DNA of 64,000 nt from Mycolicibacterium frederiksbergense (lineage in GTDB: Bacteria; Actinomycetota; Actinomycetes; Mycobacteriales; Mycobacteriaceae), in the NCBI RefSeq assembly GCF_029893345.1, contig NZ_JARXVE010000001.1:62001-126000 (forward strand), in the 5' to 3' direction. The notes below the pieces were generated by a model. The model was not told the origin of the DNA and made no database searches. It saw only the letters and a program-made list of their open reading frames with translations. Both the position numbers and the translations under genes were made by a program. Position 1 is the stretch's first letter. Every line of letters begins with the position of its first letter. This document shows, piece by piece, positions 37,097 through 44,951 of the stretch.

Positions 37097-38007
37097 GACG
37101 CCACCTCTTCGGCCAGGGCGATCGAGCGCACCCCGGCCCGGACCAACACCGGAATCGGTTCCAGATGTGAACCGGACGGATCGTCGGCGGCGATACCGGC
37201 ATGCACCACGTCGAAACCGGAACCGCAATGCGGACATTGCAGTACCGTGCCGGTCAGCCTGGCCCCGGCCAACCCGCGAGCGCAGTTCGGACAGCGATCC
37301 CGATAGACGAACAGCTCGGCCCCGATTCGGCAGGCCAGCACGGCGGCACCGGCGACCGCGAATCCGCCCACCTCACCCGGTGCCAACTCGTCGAGGACCG
37401 GAGCCGGTTGCCAGCTGGAGTGCCGATGCCCGTTGGGGTGCACCCGGTCCAGCAGGGACGCGGCCGGAATCAGGTCCGGTTCCGGCATGTCGGTGACGAC
37501 GTCGATCGACGTGATCTCCGGTGCGGCCGCCATGACCGCATCCTTGATCGCCAGCTCGAGCGTGGCGGCTGACGACGGACAGCTCTTGCAGGTCCCGGTG
37601 AACCGCAACCGTGCGGTCGTGCCGTCGACCTCGATCAGGTCCACATCACCGCCGTGCGACCCGAGATAGGGGCGGACCCCGTCGAGCGCGTCGGCCACGC
37701 GGCGCTGCACCGAGTGCGGGTGCAGCCCGTGTACCAACAGCAGGCTGGCCACCAGATCATCGGCGGCTACCGCTTCCGAAACGACTTGGGCCAGCTCGGG
37801 CGATGAATCGCTGGCGATCCGCAACAGGCGTCCCAGAGCCGCGCCATAGAGGTCGGTGAGCTCCCGTACCAGTTGCTCGGCATTCTGCAGCGCGCCAGGA
37901 CCACCGGCGGCGCTGGCATCCAACAGGGCCTGTATCCGCTCACCCGCCGCGCGCCACCGTGTGTCGTCTTCAGGGTTGTCCGGAATCGGCGTCGGGACGG
38001 GCGGCAT
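37093..38007 (-). CDS. NifU/Rieske-like hydrogenase relay protein (HhyE-like)
   Basis: This encodes 304 residues. The middle holds a NifU C-terminal-type Fe-S domain (YLGSHGGDVDLIEVDG, then GTCKSCPSSAATLELAI, about 115-165). The C-terminal part has a Rieske fold (ELFVYRDRCPNCARGLAG; VLQCPHCGSGFDVV, about 235-275). Where a Rieske protein has CxH and CxxH, this has CPNC and CPHC, so the two histidines are replaced. The site is more like a rubredoxin or zinc ribbon. Proteins of this type pass electrons from atmospheric hydrogenases to quinone. It starts 3 bp after hhyL. Confidence 0.82.
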   Translation of the reverse strand: MPPVPTPIPDNPEDDTRWRAAGERIQALLDASAAGGPGALQNAEQLVRELTDLYGAALGRLLRIASDSSPELAQVVSEAVAADDLVASLLLVHGLHPHSVQRRVADALDGVRPYLGSHGGDVDLIEVDGTTARLRFTGTCKSCPSSAATLELAIKDAVMAAAPEITSIDVVTDMPEPDLIPAASLLDRVHPNGHRHSSWQPAPVLDELAPGEVGGFAVAGAAVLACRIGAELFVYRDRCPNCARGLAGARLTGTVLQCPHCGSGFDVVHAGIAADDPSGSHLEPIPVLVRAGVRSIALAEEVAS

Positions 38008-38010
38008 GTG

Positions 38011-39807
38011 TCATTCCCCGGTGGCTGATTGGGTGGGGGAGTGCAACAGCTCCAGTGATTTCCCGTTGCCCAGGTACATGTGCACACCGCACGGCAGACA
38101 CGGATCGAAACTGCGAACCGTGCGCATCACGTCAATGCCCTTGAAATGCTCTCGGTCGTTCTCCTCAAAGATCGGCTGGCCCTGCACCGCATCCTCATAC
38201 GGTCCCGGGGTGTCGTAGCTGTCCCGCGGGCTGGCGTTCCACGGGGTCGGCGGATACGGATGGTAGTTGGCGATCTTTCCGTCCCGGATCACCATGTGAT
38301 GGCTGAGCACGCCGCGCACCGCCTCGGTGAAACCGCATCCGATGCCTTCGTCGGGCACCTCGAACTTCTCCCAGGTCTTGGTGCGTCCGGCGCGGATCTC
38401 GGCCAGCGCCTGCTCGGCGAAGTGCAATGCCGCCGCCGCCGCGTAGGCCTGGAAGTAGGTGCGGGCACGATTGCGTTCGATGGTGTTGCTGCCCTTGGCC
38501 GGGATCTTCCATTCCAGTTCGACCGGTCCCTTCAGCGCAGTCTTGGGCAGGTTGATCTGCACGCTGTGCCCGGTGGACTTGACATAGCCGATGTCGACCA
38601 GGCCGGCCAGCGCGGTGACCCACAACCGGGCCAGTGGACCGCCGCCGGTATCCAATGCCAGGTGGTCCTTGCCGTCGAACCAGCGCGGCGACATCACCCA
38701 GCTGTAGCTCGCGTCCAGGTCGCGCTTCTGCGGCTTGGGGTTGGTGTGCTGGTTCCACGGATGGCGGCGGTCGATCGGATTGCCCAGCGGATCAGTCTTG
38801 ACGAACATCTCCTGATCGGACCAATCGTCGTAGTAGCTGTGGCCCAACAGGATTCGGATGCCGAGGTTGATGTCGATCAGGGAGTGCGTGATGAGCTTGC
38901 CGTCGACGATCACGCCGGGGCTGACGAACATGGCATTACCCCAGCGCTCCATGTCCTTGTAGTCGAAGTTGCACACTTCGGGATTCTGGAACGAACCCCA
39001 GCAGCCGAGCAGGATGCGCCGCAGACCGACCTGCTCGTAGCCGGGCAGCGCTTCGTAGAAGAAGTCGAACAGGTCGTCGTGCATCGGGACGACCTTCTTC
39101 ATGAACTCGACATAGCGCATCAGCCGGGTCATGTAGTCGGTCATCAACTGCACGGTGGCAACCGTGCCGATGCCGCCGGGATACAGCGTGGACGGATGCA
39201 CGTGTCGGCCTTCCATCAGGCAGAACATCTCCCGGGTCATGCGGCTGACCTGCAGGGCCTCGCGGTAGAAGTCGCCGGTGAACGGGTTGAGCGCGCGCAT
39301 GATGTCGGCGATGGTGCGGTACCCGTGGGCGTCGGCGTGCGGTGCGGCGGTGCTCTCGGCCCTGGCCAGCACGCTCGGGTTGGTCTCGGAGACCATCTTC
39401 TCGCAGTAGTCCACGCCGACCAGGTTCTCCTGGAAGATGTTGTGGTCGAACATGTATTCGGCGGCCTCGCCGAGATTGATCAGCCACTCACCGAGGTGCG
39501 GAGGCTTGACTCCGTACGCCATGTTCTGGGTATAGCAGGAGCAGGTGGCGTGGTTGTCACCGCAGATCCCGCAGATGCGACTGGTGATGAAGTGCGCGTC
39601 GCGAGGATCCTTGCCCCGCATGAAGATCGAGTAGCCGCGGAATATCGAGGATGTGCTGTGGCATTCGACGACCTCACGGTTCTCGAAGTCGATCTTGGTG
39701 TAGATGCCGAGGCTGCCGACGATGCGGGTGATCGGATCCCACGCCATCTCCACCAGTTGACCCGGTTCGCGCTTTACCTGTGAGGGTTCGGGAATGATGG
39801 TCGTCAT
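38011..39807 (-). CDS. hhyL: [NiFe]-hydrogenase large subunit, group 1h
   Basis: The catalytic subunit oxidises H2. The 598-residue precursor has both nickel motifs: L1 RICGICGDNH (Cys79, Cys82) and L2 DPCLPCGVH (Cys570, Cys573, His576). A 22-residue tail after His576 should be cut off by the protease encoded at 33850-34335. Sequence and operon content match the group 1h enzymes that scavenge atmospheric H2 (Hhy/Hyd2 of M. smegmatis) rather than the group 2a Huc type. ATG at 39807; the small-subunit gene ends 89 bp upstream. No membrane anchor is visible. Confidence 0.96.
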   Translation of the reverse strand: MTTIIPEPSQVKREPGQLVEMAWDPITRIVGSLGIYTKIDFENREVVECHSTSSIFRGYSIFMRGKDPRDAHFITSRICGICGDNHATCSCYTQNMAYGVKPPHLGEWLINLGEAAEYMFDHNIFQENLVGVDYCEKMVSETNPSVLARAESTAAPHADAHGYRTIADIMRALNPFTGDFYREALQVSRMTREMFCLMEGRHVHPSTLYPGGIGTVATVQLMTDYMTRLMRYVEFMKKVVPMHDDLFDFFYEALPGYEQVGLRRILLGCWGSFQNPEVCNFDYKDMERWGNAMFVSPGVIVDGKLITHSLIDINLGIRILLGHSYYDDWSDQEMFVKTDPLGNPIDRRHPWNQHTNPKPQKRDLDASYSWVMSPRWFDGKDHLALDTGGGPLARLWVTALAGLVDIGYVKSTGHSVQINLPKTALKGPVELEWKIPAKGSNTIERNRARTYFQAYAAAAALHFAEQALAEIRAGRTKTWEKFEVPDEGIGCGFTEAVRGVLSHHMVIRDGKIANYHPYPPTPWNASPRDSYDTPGPYEDAVQGQPIFEENDREHFKGIDVMRTVRSFDPCLPCGVHMYLGNGKSLELLHSPTQSATGE

Positions 39808-39896
39808 CGAACTTCTCTTTCATGGAATGCGCTGCGATACAGCGGGTGTCGATGTTGGTGTGTACTCAGCGGTGAGAGGGCGTCGGGTTCCGGGTG

Positions 39897-40952
39897 CTAC
39901 CAGGTGCGGGTGGCCCCGGTGTCCAGGGTTGTCCCTCGGTGACGCCACCTGGGTTCCTTGTCCACGGTGCGTCCGGTGATATCACGCAGGTTGCGGATCA
40001 CCGATCCGTACATTCCCGATGCTGTGCTGGACAACTTGCCGCCCGGCGGTTCATCCATGAACGGCATGAACTTGTCCGGGAATCCCGGCATCGTGCATCC
40101 GATGCAGATACCGCCGACGTTCGGGCAGCCGCCGATACCGTTCATCCAACCGCGTTTGGGTACGTTGCATTTCACCACCGGGCCCCAACACCCCAGTTTC
40201 ACAATGCATTTCTGTGATCCGTACTCTTTCGCGAAGTCGCCCTGCTCGTAGTAGCCGGCCCGGTCACACCCCTCGTGCACGGTGCTGCCGAACAGCCACC
40301 TGGGCCGCAGCGCCTCATCGAGCGGGATCATCGGCGCTTGGTCGGTGGCCATGTAGAGCAGATAGGTCAACGTCTCGGCGAGGTTGTCCGGCTGGATGGG
40401 GCAACCCGGGACACAGACGATGGGAATGCCGGCCTTGCTCTTCCAGTCCCAGCCGAGGTAATCGGGTACGCCCATGGCTCCGGTCGGATTGCCCGCCATG
40501 GCGTGAATCCCGCCGTAGGTGGCGCAGGTGCCCGCTGCCACGATGGCCGTGGCCTTGGGGGCCAGCCGGTCCAGCCATTCGCTGGTGGTCATCGGCTGGT
40601 TGGTCGCGGGATCGTTGCCGAATCCGCACCAATAGCCTTCCTTCTTGAGCCGTTCGTTGGGGATGGATCCCTCGACGACCAGGACAAACGGATCGAGCTC
40701 GTCACGGTCGGCTTTGAAGAACCAGGCGAGAAAGTCGTCGGCGCCTCCACTGGGCCCGCATTCGAAGTCGATCAGGGGCCAATGGATGGCGATCTTGGGC
40801 AGGCCGGGGAGTGCCCCAAGGGCAATTTCCTCGATGCTCGGTTGGGTGGCGGCAGTCAACGCCACCGAATCGCCATCACAACTCAGACCGGCGTTGATCC
40901 ACAGCACATGGATCAGTGCCTCTTCTGCTTTGACTGCTGCCTCTGTTGGCAT
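39897..40952 (-). CDS. hhyS: [NiFe]-hydrogenase small subunit, group 1h
   Basis: This 351-residue subunit carries the three Fe-S clusters that take electrons from HhyL. There is no Tat signal, so the enzyme stays in the cytoplasm. The proximal-cluster motif, normally CxxC, reads C25-D-G-D28 (INAGLSCDGDSV). Asp in place of the second Cys is known from the O2-insensitive actinobacterial-type hydrogenase of Ralstonia. Further ligands are in AAGTCATYGGI, VPGCPIQPDN, HEGCDRAGYY, CIVKLGCWGPVVKCNV and GGCPNVGGICIGCTMPGFPD. ATG at 40952; the 109-bp gap upstream may hold a second promoter. Confidence 0.96.
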   Translation of the reverse strand: MPTEAAVKAEEALIHVLWINAGLSCDGDSVALTAATQPSIEEIALGALPGLPKIAIHWPLIDFECGPSGGADDFLAWFFKADRDELDPFVLVVEGSIPNERLKKEGYWCGFGNDPATNQPMTTSEWLDRLAPKATAIVAAGTCATYGGIHAMAGNPTGAMGVPDYLGWDWKSKAGIPIVCVPGCPIQPDNLAETLTYLLYMATDQAPMIPLDEALRPRWLFGSTVHEGCDRAGYYEQGDFAKEYGSQKCIVKLGCWGPVVKCNVPKRGWMNGIGGCPNVGGICIGCTMPGFPDKFMPFMDEPPGGKLSSTASGMYGSVIRNLRDITGRTVDKEPRWRHRGTTLDTGATRTW

Positions 40953-41008
40953 AGGTCACAGCTTTCCGGGGCCCGGGCTGTGAGCCCCACCGTCTCATGT
41001 CCAGACGT

Positions 41009-41027
41009 GCGCCGTTTTTTCCGGCGC
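41009..41027 (-). promoter_or_regulatory. Inverted repeat before hhyS
   Basis: GCGCCG (41009-41014) and CGGCGC (41022-41027) flank a 7-nt loop that is purine-rich on the coding strand. It is in the 109-bp gap between hypB and hhyS, about 57 bp before the hhyS start. It may be an operator or mRNA-processing hairpin separating hypAB from the structural genes. No promoter consensus was clear. Confidence 0.3.
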
Positions 41028-41061
41028 TGAAATTTGGGTTTACTCCGGGTGGAAAGGCTTG

Positions 41062-41877
41062 TCAACGGGGCCCGATGTCGACAGTCGAGTCAAGCCACCT
41101 GTACCAGGCCGGCAGGCCATCTCCCCGGGTGGCCGATGTCGGCAGGATCGTCACCCCGGGATTGACCGATCGGGCGTGGCTACAACAGGTTTCGAGGTCG
41201 AAGTCGATGTAGGGCAGCAGGTCGATCTTGTTGAGAATCACCAGGCCCGCGGCGGCGAACATGTGCGGGTACTTCAGCGGTTTGTCGGCGCCCTCGGTGA
41301 CCGAGACGACGACGATCTTGCTGTGCTCGCCGAGATCGAACAGGGCGGGGCAGACCAGATTTCCGACGTTCTCGATGAACAGCAGGGTCCCGGGCTCGGG
41401 GTCGAGTGTGTCCAGGGCGCGCCTGACCATGGCCGCGTCCAGATGGCAGCCGGCCCCGGTGTTGATCTGGACCGCCCGGGCACCGGCGGTCCGGATCCGT
41501 TCGGCGTCGAGCAGGGTCTCCTGGTCGCCTTCGATCACCGCCACCGGGCGGGTACCGCCGATATCGCCGATGGTGCGCTCGAGCAGGGTGGTCTTACCCG
41601 CGCCCGGTGAGCTGGTGACGTTGAACGCGGCGATGCCGCGTTCGGCCAGCCACTGCCGGTTCTGCTCGGCGATGAGATCGTTCTTGGCCAGCACTTTCTG
41701 TTCCAGCGAAATGGTCTCGATCGGTGCCTGGTGCTGGTGTGGTTGATGAGTGTGGTCGTGCGGGTGGGGATGCTCGTGCGGGTGGTCGTGGGGATGCTCG
41801 TGCGGATGGTCGTGACCGGCCAGGGTGATGGTTGCTCCGTCTTGTTCGGCCTGGCCGCAGCCGCAGGTTGCGCACAT
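41062..41877 (-). CDS. hypB: Nickel-inserting GTPase HypB
   Basis: HypB and HypA insert nickel into the large subunit. The 271-residue protein starts MCATCGCGQ, the CxxCGC nickel site. A His-rich nickel-storage stretch follows at about residues 22-50 (HDHPHEHPHDHPHEHPHPHD), encoded by repetitive DNA at 41745-41815. The G domain has the P-loop SSPGAGKTT (89-97), IEGDQETLLDA, INTGAGCHLDA, FIENVGNLVCP and NKIDLLPY. ATG at 41877 is 1 bp after hypA. The His stretch implies nickel buffering as well as delivery. Confidence 0.96.
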   Translation of the reverse strand: MCATCGCGQAEQDGATITLAGHDHPHEHPHDHPHEHPHPHDHTHQPHQHQAPIETISLEQKVLAKNDLIAEQNRQWLAERGIAAFNVTSSPGAGKTTLLERTIGDIGGTRPVAVIEGDQETLLDAERIRTAGARAVQINTGAGCHLDAAMVRRALDTLDPEPGTLLFIENVGNLVCPALFDLGEHSKIVVVSVTEGADKPLKYPHMFAAAGLVILNKIDLLPYIDFDLETCCSHARSVNPGVTILPTSATRGDGLPAWYRWLDSTVDIGPR

Positions 41878-41878
41878 G

Positions 41879-42208
41879 TCAACTCACCTCCATCGAGAGA
41901 ATCCGCAGCTCCCGGCCGGCGGTCACCTCGACGTCGGCGCTTCCGCACGGGCACAGCAGGATCAGGTCGGGCAGATCGAATCGCGCTCCACAGCTGCGGC
42001 AGCGTGCCGTGCCGGGTTGGATGTCGAGGTCGAGGCGGGCGCCGTCGGCCACCGTGCCCTGAGTGACCAGGTCGAAGCAGAACAGCATGGAGTCCGGGAC
42101 GACCGCGCACAAGGCGCCTACCTCGAGCTTCACGCTGTGCACACGCCTACCTGCGGCGTGCTCGCACACCGCGTCGACAACGCTCTGGGTGATCGCCATC
42201 TCGTGCAT
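41879..42208 (-). CDS. hypA: Nickel chaperone HypA
   Basis: This 109-residue protein has the nickel-binding N-terminus MHEMAITQSVVDAV (His2). Its zinc site comes from two cysteine pairs: CRSCGARF and LLCPCGSADV. The second pair is CPC rather than CxxC, a common variant. It is the first gene of the 15.6-kb minus-strand hydrogenase cluster and is divergent from recA across 198 bp, the gap that also holds the recA control sites. The operon promoter should lie at 42209-42280, but no clear consensus was visible there. Confidence 0.95.
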   Translation of the reverse strand: MHEMAITQSVVDAVCEHAAGRRVHSVKLEVGALCAVVPDSMLFCFDLVTQGTVADGARLDLDIQPGTARCRSCGARFDLPDLILLCPCGSADVEVTAGRELRILSMEVS

Positions 42209-42280
42209 CGCTGCCCCGTTCCGGGCCGGATGCTCCCACGATAAGCCCGTTTCGCCAGGGATACGGCGTGTCCACTTGAG

Positions 42281-42296
42281 TCGAACAGATGTTCGG
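42281..42296. promoter_or_regulatory. LexA (SOS) box of recA
   Basis: TCGAACAGATGTTCGG matches the mycobacterial SOS box TCGAAC-N4-GTTCGA with one mismatch in the last base. It is 111 bp upstream of recA, the usual arrangement in mycobacteria, and lexA is in the same window. It also lies 73 bp from hypA, so LexA could in principle touch the hydrogenase promoter. Confidence 0.85.
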
Positions 42297-42330
42297 CTAC
42301 GCTGGGCGATATTCGAGCGGAAAACCGGGG

Positions 42331-42353
42331 TTGTCGGTGCCTTGTCCTAGCGT
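42331..42353 (+). promoter_or_regulatory. RecA-NDp (PafBC-type) promoter of recA
   Basis: TTGTCGGTG (42331-42339), an 8-nt spacer and TAGCGT (42348-42353) match the RecA-NDp consensus TTGTCRGTG-N8-TANNNT. This motif drives the LexA-independent, PafBC-activated DNA-damage response in mycobacteria. It gives recA a second promoter beside the SOS box. Confidence 0.85.
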
Positions 42354-42406
42354 CACGGACAACCGATCGGAACACCGGTCAACACGACTATTTGAGAGGC
42401 ACCATC

Positions 42407-43456
42407 ATGGCGCAACAGGCCCCTGATCGCGAAAAAGCGCTCGAACTGGCGATGGCCCAGATCGACAAGAACTTCGGCAAAGGATCGGTGATGCGCCTCG
42501 GGGAGGAGGTGCGCCAGCCCATCTCTGTCATCCCCACCGGTTCGATCTCCCTGGATGTGGCACTCGGCATCGGCGGCCTGCCGCGCGGCCGCGTGGTCGA
42601 GATCTACGGCCCGGAATCCTCCGGTAAGACCACCGTCGCACTGCACGCGGTGGCCAACGCCCAGGCGGCCGGCGGCATCGCCGCGTTCATCGACGCCGAG
42701 CATGCGCTGGACCCCGACTACGCCAAGAAGCTCGGCGTGGACACCGACTCACTGCTGGTGAGCCAGCCCGACACCGGTGAGCAGGCGCTGGAGATCGCCG
42801 ACATGCTGGTGCGGTCCGGCGCGCTGGACATCCTGGTCATCGACTCGGTGGCGGCACTGGTGCCGCGCGCCGAGATCGAGGGTGAGATGGGCGACAGCCA
42901 TGTCGGTCTGCAGGCCCGCCTGATGAGCCAGGCGCTGCGAAAGATGACCGGCGCGCTGAACAACTCCGGCACCACCGCGATCTTCATCAACCAGCTTCGC
43001 GAGAAGATCGGTGTGATGTTCGGCTCGCCCGAAACGACCACGGGCGGCAAGGCTTTGAAGTTCTACGCCTCCGTCCGCCTGGACGTCCGCCGCATCGAGA
43101 CGCTCAAGGACGGCACCGACGCGGTCGGTAACCGGACCCGGGTCAAGGTCGTCAAGAACAAGGTCTCGCCGCCGTTCAAGCAGGCCGAGTTCGACATCCT
43201 GTACGGCCACGGCATCAGCCGCGAAGGCTCGCTCATCGACATGGGTGTCGAGCACGGATTCATCCGCAAGTCCGGGTCCTGGTTCACCTATGAGGGTGAG
43301 CAGTTGGGCCAGGGCAAGGAGAACGCCCGCAAATTCCTGTTGGAGCACGTCGACGTCGCCAACGAGATCGAGAAGAAGATCAAGGAAAAGCTCGGTATCG
43401 GTGCCGTTGTGACCGCTGAAGCCAATGACGTCCTGCCCGCCCCGGTCGACTTCTGA
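42407..43456 (+). CDS. recA: Recombinase RecA
   Basis: RecA forms filaments on single-stranded DNA for strand exchange and triggers LexA self-cleavage. The 349-residue protein has Walker A GPESSGKT (68-75), Walker [14 protein letters not shown], loop L1 [15 protein letters not shown] and loop L2 [13 protein letters not shown], all standard. No intein is present, unlike M. tuberculosis. ATG at 42407 has GAGAGGC upstream. The end overlaps recX by 32 bp. Two DNA-damage promoters lie upstream. Confidence 0.98.
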   Translation: MAQQAPDREKALELAMAQIDKNFGKGSVMRLGEEVRQPISVIPTGSISLDVALGIGGLPRGRVVEIYGPESSGKTTVALHAVANAQAAGGIAAFIDAEHALDPDYAKKLGVDTDSLLVSQPDTGEQALEIADMLVRSGALDILVIDSVAALVPRAEIEGEMGDSHVGLQARLMSQALRKMTGALNNSGTTAIFINQLREKIGVMFGSPETTTGGKALKFYASVRLDVRRIETLKDGTDAVGNRTRVKVVKNKVSPPFKQAEFDILYGHGISREGSLIDMGVEHGFIRKSGSWFTYEGEQLGQGKENARKFLLEHVDVANEIEKKIKEKLGIGAVVTAEANDVLPAPVDF

Positions 43457-43997
43457 TTCGCCCGACAAACCAGAGGGGGAGCAGGCGCAGGATCCTCGCA
43501 AACGCGAGGAGCAGGCCAAGAATGTCTGCCTGCGCCTGCTCACCGTGCGGGCTCGCACCCGCGCCGAGCTGGAAGGGCAGCTGAGCAAGCGCGGGTACGA
43601 AGACGACCTCAGTGCCAGGGTGCTCGGCCGGCTCGCCGAAGTCGGGCTGATCGACGACGAGGATTTCGCCGAGCAGTGGGTGCGGTCCCGGCACGCCAAT
43701 GCCGGAAAAGGCAAGCGCGCGTTGGCCGTCGAGCTTCGTAAGAAAGGCGTGGACGGCGAGGTCATCGATGCGGCGCTGGCCGACCTCGACCCGGCTGCCG
43801 AACGGCAACGCGCCGAGCAACTGGTCCGGGACAAGCTGCGCCGCGAACGCCTCAGCGGTGACGCGGGCAAAGATGAGGACGTCAAGGTGACCCGCAGGCT
43901 GGTGGGCATGCTGGCTCGGCGCGGCTACAGCCAGTCGATGGCCTTCGACGTGGTCAGCGTCGAGCTGGCCAATGAGCGGGAACGCCGCCGGGTATAA
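43425..43997 (+). CDS. recX: RecA regulator RecX
   Basis: RecX binds and limits RecA filaments. The 190-residue protein has the RecX three-helix repeats: [38 protein letters not shown] and the C-terminal [23 protein letters not shown] at 43425 overlaps the last 32 bp of recA in another frame, the usual mycobacterial arrangement, so expression depends on recA translation. The first 30 residues are a non-conserved Ser/Pro/Glu-rich tail. It is convergent with gluD, 20 bp apart. Confidence 0.95.
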   Translation: MTSCPPRSTSDSPDKPEGEQAQDPRKREEQAKNVCLRLLTVRARTRAELEGQLSKRGYEDDLSARVLGRLAEVGLIDDEDFAEQWVRSRHANAGKGKRALAVELRKKGVDGEVIDAALADLDPAAERQRAEQLVRDKLRRERLSGDAGKDEDVKVTRRLVGMLARRGYSQSMAFDVVSVELANERERRRV

Positions 43998-44017
43998 ATC
44001 GGGTGCGGCAGCGGTGC

Positions 44018-44914
44018 TCAGTCCCGATGGGACTGCAGCACCTGGGCGCCCGGTGCCCCCTCCTGCTCGATGGTCTCGGCCTCCAACGGCGCCGGCCCGC
44101 GTTGGGATCTGCGCAGCCGTCGTTCCAGCCAGGTCGCGAAGCTGGACAGGGTGAAGTTCACCGTGATCATCAAGATCGCGATCACGATCAGCGCGGGTAG
44201 GTAATTGCCGTAGGCCGACCCGATGTTGGTGCCCTGGCGCACCATCTCCACGAAGGTGATCTGATAGCCGATCGCGGTGTCCTTGAGGACCACCACCAGC
44301 TGGGACACCAGTACTGGCAGCATCGCGGTGATCGCCTGCGGAAGCAGGATCAACCGCATCGTCTGCACCCAGGACATGCCCAGCGAGGCCGCGGCCTCAT
44401 GCTGTCCCCGGGGCAGGGAATTGATTCCGGCACGCACGATTTCGGCGATCACCGCGGCGTTGTACAGCGTCAGACCGGTGATCACCCCGGCCAGCGCGAG
44501 ATGTTTGGACGGGAACACGTCATACAGGGCGTAGAAGAAATACGCGAAGATCATCATGATCAGCACCGGAACCGCGCGGAAGAACTCCACGATCACCGCG
44601 CTTACCCAGCGGACCGGCGGAATCGGCGCCAGCCGGGCCACCCCGAGGACCACGCCCAGCGCCAGCGCCAGCACGATCGAGACCGCCGCGGCCGTCAACG
44701 TGCCCTGCACGCCGGGCCACACGTAGGTCCGCCACAGATCGGCGGTGAGGAACGGCTCCCACTTCTGCCTGGTGAGTTGGCCTTTGGCCGACATCCGGGA
44801 GATCACGAAACCCGCCAGCACCACCGCGGCCACCACGGTGAGCACGGTCATGACAGCGTTGCGGGTCCGGGCCCGAGGCCCGGGAGCATCGAACAGAACC
44901 GAGGCGCCGGCCAT
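44018..44914 (-). CDS. gluD: Glutamate ABC transporter permease GluD-like
   Basis: This 298-residue HisM-type permease has about six membrane helices and the ATPase-coupling EAA loop (GQHEAAASLGMSWVQTMRLI; LPQAI). It belongs with GluABC for uptake of glutamate or a related amino acid. The order gluABCD beside recX and miaB is the one known from Corynebacterium. ATG at 44914 overlaps the stop of an 11-codon repeat-borne frame (TAATG). The C-terminus is long and polar (residues about 270-298). Confidence 0.9.
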   Translation of the reverse strand: MAGASVLFDAPGPRARTRNAVMTVLTVVAAVVLAGFVISRMSAKGQLTRQKWEPFLTADLWRTYVWPGVQGTLTAAAVSIVLALALGVVLGVARLAPIPPVRWVSAVIVEFFRAVPVLIMMIFAYFFYALYDVFPSKHLALAGVITGLTLYNAAVIAEIVRAGINSLPRGQHEAAASLGMSWVQTMRLILLPQAITAMLPVLVSQLVVVLKDTAIGYQITFVEMVRQGTNIGSAYGNYLPALIVIAILMITVNFTLSSFATWLERRLRRSQRGPAPLEAETIEQEGAPGAQVLQSHRD

Positions 44915-44949
44915 TAGCGTGCCTCTCTGTTCTTCGCGCAAGCGCTCAT
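44914..44949 (-). CDS. 11-residue reading frame in coupling repeat
   Basis: ATG at 44949 to TAA at 44916-44914 reads MSACAKNREAR. Its ATG overlaps the gluC stop (TGATGA) and its TAA overlaps the gluD ATG (TAATG). The first six residues equal those of the two decapeptide frames at 17407-17471. AAGAACAGAGAGG inside it can act as ribosome binding site for gluD. It probably links translation of the two permease genes. Confidence 0.4.
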   Translation of the reverse strand: MSACAKNREAR

Positions 44950-44951
44950 CA
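44930..44951 (-). repeat. Coupling-repeat core between gluC and gluD
   Basis: The minus-strand core ATGAGCGCTTGCGCGAAGAA is identical to that of the tandem repeats at 17405-17474. It is placed in the same way, directly at a TGA stop inside an operon. Sequence after the core differs (CAGAGAGGCACGC here). Confidence 0.75.

Noticed and set aside
38080..39783. A 567-codon open frame on the plus strand across hhyL
   Set aside because: It is the antisense of a textbook hydrogenase large subunit with all motifs; its product has no domain and its openness follows from GC-rich third positions.
41745..41815. Short tandem repeats as a CRISPR-like or regulatory array
   Set aside because: They encode the His-rich nickel-binding stretch of HypB and are explained by codon repetition.
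37093..42208. Group 2a (Huc) or group 3b hydrogenase
   Set aside because: The CxxD proximal motif, the DUF5947/DUF6084-type partners, the operon layout and the location beside recA fit group 1h better; no diaphorase genes are present as in group 3.
42407..43456. Intein in RecA
   Set aside because: The reading frame is a normal 349 residues with unbroken motifs; no insertion is present.
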